A stretch of DNA of 6,521 nucleotides from an uncultured Chitinophagales bacterium (GTDB lineage Bacteria > Bacteroidota > Bacteroidia > Chitinophagales > Chitinophagaceae): contig CAMPIQ010000176.1 in the NCBI GenBank assembly GCA_946886475.1, forward strand, positions 1 through 6,521, written 5' to 3'. Both the position numbers and the translations under genes were made by a program. The notes under the pieces were generated by a model. That model did no database searches. It was not told the origin of the DNA and was given only the letters and a program-made list of their open reading frames with translations. The first letter of the stretch is position 1. Each line of letters opens with the position of its first letter. Below are positions 1-5,244 of the stretch, piece after piece.

Positions 1-302
1 TTCACGAAGTATTCAACGGTGGAGCTCCCATGTCGCCTTCAATTGCAAAAAAGATCATGCAGTTTTTCCTGCAGAAGAATATTATACTGGTATCCCCTGA
101 TGCCAAAGACTACCAGTTAAGCGAAAGAGAAAAAGAAATCTTATCCATGATGTCGCATGGTCATAATTACCGCACCGTAGCCGACAAGGCTTTCATCAGT
201 TATGAAACTGTAAGAACGCACGTAAAAAGGATTTACAAAAAACTTCATGTAGCCTCAAGGGCCGAAGCCATACTGAAAGCGCAACAACAAGGCCTTGTGT
301 AA
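1..302 (+). CDS. NarL/FixJ-family response regulator, C-terminal part with LuxR-type HTH (5' end outside window)
   Basis: Transcription factor of the two-component response regulator type; only the end of the protein is present. The open frame runs in from the left edge (first full codon at 3) and reads EVFNGGAPMSPSIAKKI, the usual end of the receiver domain in NarL-like regulators, so the ATG at 30 is an internal methionine and not the start. After a short linker comes a complete LuxR-type helix-turn-helix (about 114-251): LSEREKEIL at its start, and the recognition-helix region SYETVRTHVKRIYKKLHV. It ends normally with TAA at 300-302. The phosphoacceptor aspartate lies off the window. It lies 147 bp upstream of the exported-protein genes on the same strand, but nothing here shows that it controls them. 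Family assignment is secure; the partner kinase and targets are unknown. Confidence 0.93.
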   Translation, partial: HEVFNGGAPMSPSIAKKIMQFFLQKNIILVSPDAKDYQLSEREKEILSMMSHGHNYRTVADKAFISYETVRTHVKRIYKKLHVASRAEAILKAQQQGLV

Positions 303-320
303 GTACGCAGTTGTTCAATG

Positions 321-334
321 GCTTATTGCTAAGC
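321..334 (+). terminator. weak hairpin after the response regulator gene
   Basis: GCTTA-TTGC-TAAGC forms a 5-bp stem with a 4-base loop 18 bp after the regulator's stop codon. No T-run follows directly, only the AT-rich repeat beginning near 341, so termination here would be weak at best. No better terminator is visible between 303 and 449. Confidence 0.2.
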
Positions 335-341
335 GTGTAGA

Positions 342-362
342 ATTCAAAATTTAAAAATTAAA
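342..362 (+). repeat. heptanucleotide tandem repeat (ATTCAAA type)
   Basis: Three consecutive 7-bp units, ATTCAAA, ATTTAAA and AATTAAA, followed by a decayed fourth (AATCACC, 363-369). The first unit is the exact reverse complement of the TTTGAAT unit at 5926-5932 inside pyrD, so the same repeat family seems to occur at both places. It lies in non-coding DNA between the regulator and the barrel gene. The units are simple and AT-rich, so chance similarity cannot be excluded for this copy alone. Confidence 0.5.
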
Positions 363-379
363 AATCACCCAACGAGGTA

Positions 380-410
380 TTGAAAACCCTTCACGCATAA
401 TAGAGTTTCG
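380..410 (+). promoter_or_regulatory. possible Bacteroidota-type promoter for the exported-protein operon
   Basis: TTG at 380-382 is followed after 18 bp by TAGAGTTTCG at 401-410, a degraded form of the Bacteroidota -7 element TAnnTTTG with one extra base and a C in the TTTG part. It would start transcription near 416, about 35 bases before the ATG at 450. The match is imperfect; it is the best candidate in the 303-449 gap. Confidence 0.28.
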
Positions 411-449
411 TGGTGTTCAATTTACACACATTCACTAAAACTCAACTAT

Positions 450-1673
450 ATGCGGCTGTTCTTTTTCCTTCCGATACTTATACTTTTTCACTTAGAAGCG
501 GTATCTCAAAATAATGGGGAAGAAAAAGCTGGACGCTTATCTCCTAAGGAATTCAGCATTCCTGCCGCTCCAATATTTGACCTGATGGGTGTTACATCAT
601 CGCAGATCAACCGCACCGCTGATATAAAAGATTTTAAAGTGGACTGGTCGTTCAAATCATGGAAACTCAATCCAAACCTGGCCATACAATCCCAGCCCGT
701 TTGGGAATTGTTTTATAACAGGAAAGACCTCGATAAATACCAGCAGGCCTCACGGTTTATGCGCAGGATGGCTTCTGCAGACCTTTCAATTGGTTCGGTA
801 CTGGATGAAAATAATGACAGAAGAATAGGATATGCTCTCAAGTTGAACCTCTTCAAACAAAGAGATCCTTTAATGGCAACAGAACTTTACCTGGACATTG
901 GCGACAAGTACCGGCTGGAAAGGCATGACCTGGATTCGCAATTGAATGATCTAAGGAATTTATTGGATTCTACACAGGACATACTGGCCAAACCGGAAAT
1001 ACGGGCACAGATCAAAACAACAGAAGAACAATTGATGACCATCCATTCCAGAAGAAACGCAGAGATCAATGGCAGGGCGCTGGTATATGTGAATGAATAC
1101 TGGAATGCTTCATCGCTTGACGTGGCCTTTGGAAGGGTTTATTCGTATAAAACAGATAGTGCAGGTTCTTTAAAAAGCCTGCGGCTTAACCGGAATACAG
1201 GTTGGTCGGCCTGGTTGAACGGCAGCGTTGGAATAGGAAAAAGATTTTTACTATCCGGATTGATCAGAAGTAGCTGGTATGAGGAAGAACTGGATTTTTT
1301 GATCAGGGATAAATCCTCATTTGAAGAATTTTCAAAAAAAGAAATCGCTGAAAATAAACTTTTCTCCATGGGAATGAACATCCGGTATGGTGGTCCCATT
1401 TATACCTTCTTCCTGGAATTTCTTTTTGAAAAGAAAGGTTTGAAAACACCCGTTGAAGCGCTCACTGAAAATTTTGAAGCACCAGGTGGATTTGAAATCA
1501 TAGGCTCTTCCGTTAAATGGGATATTGTACATCCCAACTCCTTAAGCTTTGGAGGTGACTGGAGAATCAGCAGAAGCGTAATTCTCAATTATGGGATGCG
1601 CTGTGTTTTCGATTCAAACTGGAAGATGCAAACCTTCACTCCCATTGCAACCATCAGTTGCATGATGCGATAA
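450..1673 (+). CDS. predicted outer-membrane beta-barrel protein, function unknown
   Basis: Exported protein of 407 residues. It begins with a signal peptide (MRLFFFLPILILFHLEAVSQ, cleavage probably near residue 19-20). Residues 36-60 read SIPAAPIFDLMGVTSSQINR, resembling the N-terminal segment (Pro-rich, 'P-x-F-x-L-L-G-V-x-P-x-x-I') I associate with uncharacterised Bacteroidota surface proteins. From about residue 125 to the end there are many short alternating hydrophobic/polar segments rich in aromatic residues (ALKLNLF, ATELYLDIG, ALVYVNEYW, SLDVAFGRVYSY, FLLSGLIRSSWY, YTFFLEFLFEKK, SLSFGGDWRI), as expected for transmembrane beta strands. A charged helical insert at about 155-205, possibly coiled coil, interrupts the strands. 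The C-terminal residue is Arg rather than the usual aromatic one. The ATG at 450 is preferred because the signal peptide starts there; there is no clear Shine-Dalgarno site. It is first of three closely spaced genes for exported proteins. The molecular role is not recognised. Confidence 0.8.
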   Translation: MRLFFFLPILILFHLEAVSQNNGEEKAGRLSPKEFSIPAAPIFDLMGVTSSQINRTADIKDFKVDWSFKSWKLNPNLAIQSQPVWELFYNRKDLDKYQQASRFMRRMASADLSIGSVLDENNDRRIGYALKLNLFKQRDPLMATELYLDIGDKYRLERHDLDSQLNDLRNLLDSTQDILAKPEIRAQIKTTEEQLMTIHSRRNAEINGRALVYVNEYWNASSLDVAFGRVYSYKTDSAGSLKSLRLNRNTGWSAWLNGSVGIGKRFLLSGLIRSSWYEEELDFLIRDKSSFEEFSKKEIAENKLFSMGMNIRYGGPIYTFFLEFLFEKKGLKTPVEALTENFEAPGGFEIIGSSVKWDIVHPNSLSFGGDWRISRSVILNYGMRCVFDSNWKMQTFTPIATISCMMR

Positions 1674-1709
1674 GAAATTCATTAAACAAACACTCTAAAC
1701 TTTCAAATT

Positions 1710-3494
1710 ATGAAAAAGAAAATCACATGGCTGATCACAGGCTTCCTGATGATTATTTCAGCCATACAAACAAATGCGCAAATCAAACCCATTGTTCAAC
1801 CCGTAAGTAATATAACCAGAATTTCAGCGGTTAACCTCAAGCTGTCTAAGGTTAATAATACGTTTTCAAACAGCTTTAATCGTTCAGCCCAGGGTAGAAA
1901 TGATGTTAATGCATACCTGATGTGCTACATCACTACATTGATCTTCCCCCAATACCTGGCCATTGTTTCCGGAGATGCATCAGATGCAGCCATTGACAGG
2001 ATGCATTCCGGCGGTGTATTCTTTGAAAGTGAATATAAAAAACAAACCGCCCATTTATTCAGCAATCCCCAATATGAATTTGTTACGGAATCACATCCTG
2101 CAGGATATGATCCGGAAGCCATGGTTGTTTCAACTACAGACGCCATTTATGTTATTTTCAGGGGTACTGACCGTGTTGCAACCAATGCAAAGAAAACCAT
2201 CGTGAGCAGGTTTATGTATGATTGGGGAGAGTGGCTGCTCTCTGATTTCGATACCAGGCTCACTGCCCCCGTTGAACTAACAGGAAAAGTTCATACAGGC
2301 TTCTGGGCTTCTTTAAGCTTTAATAATTTTAAAGACAAGCTGGTGCAGGTAATAAAAGAAAAAGGTGGAGCAAATAAAAAAGTCTGGATATCCGGCCATA
2401 GTCTCGGCAGTGCGCATGCGCAGATATTTGCCATGTATCTGGCCAATAAAGGGATCAGAGCGCAGGGCGTTTATGTTTACTCTGCCCCTCATCCCGGCAC
2501 CCAGGAATTTGTTGATGCATTAGATGATCTTTTTCCAAACCAGAGACTACAACGTTTCGATTTCGGAAGTGACCCTGTAACCATGCTTGCACCATATACC
2601 CTTGGTTTTAGAAGGGCGGGTACAAGAGTATTTTATAAGGACATCAGGTCCATTCAATTTGCAGCGCCTGAAAGAAGCATTGCAGAAGCCACTGCCATTC
2701 CTTCCGGACTAATTGGTATTGGTGCTAATTTAACCGGAAAGAATTTTTGTTATCATCACCCAACCTGGATCCTGAGAGCAGCCTATACGCAATTGACAAC
2801 TGCTGAAAGAGAAAAGGTTCCTGCACCGTTGCCTTTACCTGATGCCACAAGTCCAAATGGATATTCTGACGGTTGCGATGTTCTGGCAATTAACAAAGGC
2901 AAAAATGCAACAGCTCCAGGAAGTTTGCTTGAACTGGGAGCAGTTAAAATTGCGCAGGGACTAAAATTATTAAAATTCGCCGCGCAGGTGATCATGGATA
3001 ATGTTACGGGAATTGCCATTACGCCTGGTGATTATTACATCAAATCCTATGCATCAGGAGGTAGACTGTCGCTTAATGAGACCGAAGGCTTTGAAAATGG
3101 AAGTGCCATGAAACTGACCACTTCAACCAGCAAGGTAAAGATCCAGAAGTTTGGAACAGTTGGTTATACCATACGCTTTGGTACCCGAAATGTAAATGGC
3201 TTATTTGGAACAGAGCTGAAAGAATATGTACTGGACAGTCAGGCGGAAGATCTTTTTGATGATGGGTCTACAACCATTCAGTTATGGGAAAAAAATTCAC
3301 TGCCGGGATTAAGTGCAAACCAACGCTGGTTGTTCATCAGGCTGGAAGACAATAAGTACCTGATCAAGAATATCGCAAATGGAAAATTACTGGATGCCAA
3401 TAATGCCTGTCTCGATTCCAATGAATGTGGTGTAAAAACGTGGAATCCGGTAACTGATGATCAAACCCAGATCTGGATACTTGAAAAAGCATGA
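1710..3494 (+). CDS. secreted class 3 lipase with C-terminal ricin-type beta-trefoil domain
   Basis: Predicted exported ester hydrolase of 594 residues, probably acting on lipids or another acyl ester; the substrate cannot be read from sequence. A signal peptide (residues 1-23, ending TNA before QIKP) is followed by an alpha/beta-hydrolase domain of the Lipase_3 family at about 60-365. This carries IFRGTD (149-154, oxyanion-hole region), the nucleophile motif GHSLG with Ser231, a probable acid Asp288 in FGSDPV, and His349 or His350 in YHHPTW. The spacings (57, then 61-62) fit the family. A helical linker (about 400-433) leads to a beta-trefoil of the ricin B type (about 436-594), with three repeat-like segments, NQRWLF at 537-542 and TQIWIL at 585-590 as QxW-type motifs. 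This part probably binds carbohydrate or the cell surface. No type IX secretion sorting domain is seen at the C terminus. It sits 36 bp after the barrel gene and 30 bp before the Cys-rich gene. Confidence 0.9.
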   Translation: MKKKITWLITGFLMIISAIQTNAQIKPIVQPVSNITRISAVNLKLSKVNNTFSNSFNRSAQGRNDVNAYLMCYITTLIFPQYLAIVSGDASDAAIDRMHSGGVFFESEYKKQTAHLFSNPQYEFVTESHPAGYDPEAMVVSTTDAIYVIFRGTDRVATNAKKTIVSRFMYDWGEWLLSDFDTRLTAPVELTGKVHTGFWASLSFNNFKDKLVQVIKEKGGANKKVWISGHSLGSAHAQIFAMYLANKGIRAQGVYVYSAPHPGTQEFVDALDDLFPNQRLQRFDFGSDPVTMLAPYTLGFRRAGTRVFYKDIRSIQFAAPERSIAEATAIPSGLIGIGANLTGKNFCYHHPTWILRAAYTQLTTAEREKVPAPLPLPDATSPNGYSDGCDVLAINKGKNATAPGSLLELGAVKIAQGLKLLKFAAQVIMDNVTGIAITPGDYYIKSYASGGRLSLNETEGFENGSAMKLTTSTSKVKIQKFGTVGYTIRFGTRNVNGLFGTELKEYVLDSQAEDLFDDGSTTIQLWEKNSLPGLSANQRWLFIRLEDNKYLIKNIANGKLLDANNACLDSNECGVKTWNPVTDDQTQIWILEKA

Positions 3495-3514
3495 ATATGA
3501 ATACTCCGCTATAA

Positions 3515-3520
3515 AAAGGA
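3515..3520 (+). promoter_or_regulatory. ribosome binding site of the Cys-rich protein gene
   Basis: AAAGGA ends 4 bases before the ATG at 3525. It is the clearest Shine-Dalgarno-like site in the window; the two genes upstream have none. It supports this start, which also gives a complete signal peptide. Confidence 0.5.
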
Positions 3521-3524
3521 TATT

Positions 3525-4334
3525 ATGAAAAAGAAATTGATTGTTCAATTGTCAATAATGGTGTGCTTGATCTTACAATTTTCAAATGTTTTAGCACAGG
3601 AAAAACAGATCATTCCTAAAGCTATCCCCGTTTCAGGTAAGATGATCAAAGATTCTGCTGAGGCAACAGCTGAAATACCTGTTCATCTTCAATACACAGT
3701 TTTTACGGAAGAAGAAATGAAAAAACAGTGGAAAATGTTTGAGAAGGATAAAGGATGGAAAGAACTGATAAAAGAAACGGAAGAAAAAGGTTTTAAAAGA
3801 ATAGAAAAATCTTCCTGGGGCTTTTCAGGTAAACTCACTGATCCCAATACAAAAAAGTCGGAAGACGTGATGTTCTGTGCTTTTGATTTTTATAGTCCAT
3901 CGGTAAAGGAAAAAAAATCATTTCAAACCTGTTCCATGATCTGGAGAAAAGTAGGTCGTGATCTTTACAAGGCTTACATTGTTTTTCCTAAGGGAGAAAG
4001 CAGTACGGAGAAAAGTTTTGACCTCGCAGAAGAATGGTTTGCTGATGCCGGTGGGAAGGTAAGGAAGGCACACAGCTTTAATAAATGTTTCCGTAAATGC
4101 ACCAACGGTGGAAGACATAATGTTTCTGTAGAAACATTCTTTGGTAAGATCAATGTGAAAGCTGACTGTAAAACTTCTTGCCTGAGTGGTATTGCGGTTT
4201 GCGGCGGCGTTACAGCCATCCTTGAACTGGCAACCGGAGGGCTTGGAACACCGGTACTGATTGCAACTTTTGGCATATGTGCCGGTGTAGCCTGCGGACA
4301 ATGTTTTGCAATATGCGCGCTGGGCTGTTCCTGA
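3525..4334 (+). CDS. exported protein with C-terminal ten-cysteine hydrophobic domain (halocin C8 precursor-like layout)
   Basis: Protein of 269 residues, not recognised with certainty. A signal peptide covers residues 1-24 (MKKKLIVQLS..., ending VLA before QEKQ). Residues 55-95 are highly charged and helical (FTEEEMKKQWKMFEKDKGWK, then EEKGFKRIEKSSWGFSG), followed by a probable beta-rich part to about 180 containing Cys118 and Cys136. The last 82 residues hold ten cysteines: 188, 192, 215, 219, 226, 252, 257, 260, 264 and 268. They include CxxxC pairs and a long Gly/Ala-rich hydrophobic stretch (about 222-268). Halocin C8 also has ten cysteines in about 76 residues and is released from the C terminus of a precursor of about 280 residues whose N-terminal part gives immunity; length and layout here are similar, though the cysteine spacing is not the same. 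A bacteriocin-like role is inference. Alternatives are a disulfide-rich surface or membrane-anchored protein. It is last in the operon and is followed by a strong terminator. Confidence 0.82.
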   Translation: MKKKLIVQLSIMVCLILQFSNVLAQEKQIIPKAIPVSGKMIKDSAEATAEIPVHLQYTVFTEEEMKKQWKMFEKDKGWKELIKETEEKGFKRIEKSSWGFSGKLTDPNTKKSEDVMFCAFDFYSPSVKEKKSFQTCSMIWRKVGRDLYKAYIVFPKGESSTEKSFDLAEEWFADAGGKVRKAHSFNKCFRKCTNGGRHNVSVETFFGKINVKADCKTSCLSGIAVCGGVTAILELATGGLGTPVLIATFGICAGVACGQCFAICALGCS

Positions 4335-4340
4335 ATATGG

Positions 4341-4381
4341 AATCAGAAAGCTGGTGTAATGCCGGCTTTCTGATTTTTTTT
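4341..4381 (+). terminator. strong rho-independent terminator of the exported-protein operon
   Basis: A 14-bp stem (4341-4354 with 4362-4375, one T-G wobble) has a 7-base loop TGTAATG and is followed by a run of eight T (4374-4381, sharing the last two stem bases). It begins 6 bp after the stop codon at 4334. On the - strand the hairpin is followed by CCATATTC and not by a T-run, so it acts well only on + strand transcripts. Confidence 0.93.
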
Positions 4382-4388
4382 CTGAAAC

Positions 4389-4409
4389 AAAAATGAACTT
4401 CCTTAAGTT
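4389..4409 (-). terminator. possible weak terminator of the pyrD-terC transcript
   Basis: Read on the - strand, AACTT-AAGG-AAGTT (4409-4396) makes a 5-bp AT-rich stem followed by CA and five T (4393-4389). It lies about 33 bp after the terC stop. The stem is weak, so this is only a candidate; the larger hairpin further on could help block read-through. Confidence 0.25.
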
Positions 4410-4442
4410 GACTGATATAGGTCAAAAAATGGTGTACCTGCT

Positions 4443-5240
4443 TTAGTGCGCCATATCCGAGTATTGGTCCTTTTCATCCAGTGTGGGTTCATTTAAAGCA
4501 ACCACTCTTTTTGGTTTGCCTTTACGCATGGCCATGTTCAGCATTTCTACGCCAAATGAAAATGCCATACCAAAATAAATATAGTTTTTAATGTGAAGCT
4601 CTTCGGCCTTTTCCGCTGCCCATCCTTCAATTACCAGGCTTAACCCGATCATAACCAGAAACGATAAAGCCAGCATCTTTAATGTTGGATGCTTGTGAAT
4701 GAAGGACGAGATGCTGGAACTGAACAAAAACATTACCACCATGGCAATGATCACTGCTGCTATCATGATCTCCACATGCTTTGCTGTGCCTCCGGCTGTG
4801 ATCACACTATCAAATGAAAATACAGCATCAATCAGCATGATCTGAAAAATTGCCTGGCCCATGGATAAATAAGTTGTTTTGGCACCCATTGCCGCATGGT
4901 CCTCTCCTTCCAGCTTACCGTGAATCTCCTTCACAGATTTATAGATGAGGAATAATCCACCCAGCAACATAACCAGACTTGCCAGATCAAATGATTTATC
5001 AAAGACTGTGAATACCGATTTTCCCTTTTGGGAAAGCAGCCAGCTTAAACCAAATAACAGACCGCTACGGATCAATATGCCGGTGATCATCCATATTCTC
5101 CTTGCCTTTTTACGGTTATCCTCTTTTAAGCGGTTAAGAATAATACTAACAAAGATTACGTTATCAATGCCCAGTACAATTTCAAGTACAACGAGTACTA
5201 CAAAACTTACCAGATTGTCGGCAGTAAATAAATGCTCCAT
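4443..5240 (-). CDS. TerC-family integral membrane protein
   Basis: Inner-membrane protein of 265 residues, of the usual length for short TerC/Alx-type proteins. The family is linked to tellurium resistance by name and, in studied bacteria, to manganese export and loading of exported metalloenzymes; the ion is not shown by this sequence. About seven hydrophobic segments can be seen, near residues 10-32, 51-70, 85-103, 128-148, 157-178, 187-206 and 219-237. The two acidic family motifs are intact: EIVLGIDNVIF (20-30; Glu20, Asp26, Asn27) and MLIDAVFSFDSVITAGG (135-151; Asp138, Asp144, Ser145). Further acidic residues in membrane segments are Glu205 and Glu232. The C-terminal tail (about 239-265) is charged and cytoplasmic or periplasmic. 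The start codon lies 4 bp after the pyrD stop, with AAGGAA (5259-5254) as a distant Shine-Dalgarno site inside the pyrD end, so the gene is probably translated from the pyrD transcript. Confidence 0.93.
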   Translation of the reverse strand: MEHLFTADNLVSFVVLVVLEIVLGIDNVIFVSIILNRLKEDNRKKARRIWMITGILIRSGLLFGLSWLLSQKGKSVFTVFDKSFDLASLVMLLGGLFLIYKSVKEIHGKLEGEDHAAMGAKTTYLSMGQAIFQIMLIDAVFSFDSVITAGGTAKHVEIMIAAVIIAMVVMFLFSSSISSFIHKHPTLKMLALSFLVMIGLSLVIEGWAAEKAEELHIKNYIYFGMAFSFGVEMLNMAMRKGKPKRVVALNEPTLDEKDQYSDMAH

Positions 5241-5244
5241 AACT

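Noticed and set aside
30..302. A complete small 90-residue LuxR-type regulator starting at 30
   Set aside because: The codons before position 30 stay open and encode typical receiver-domain end sequence (EVFNGGAP), so the gene is cut by the window edge.
3918..4301. Open frames on the - strand (127 and 100 codons) opposite the Cys-rich protein gene
   Set aside because: They are antisense to a gene with a signal peptide, ribosome site and terminator, overlap each other, and show no recognisable protein features.
4341..4375. The large hairpin as a bidirectional terminator
   Set aside because: Only the + strand side has a T-run after the stem; on the - strand the stem is followed by mixed sequence, so efficient termination of the terC transcript there is not supported.
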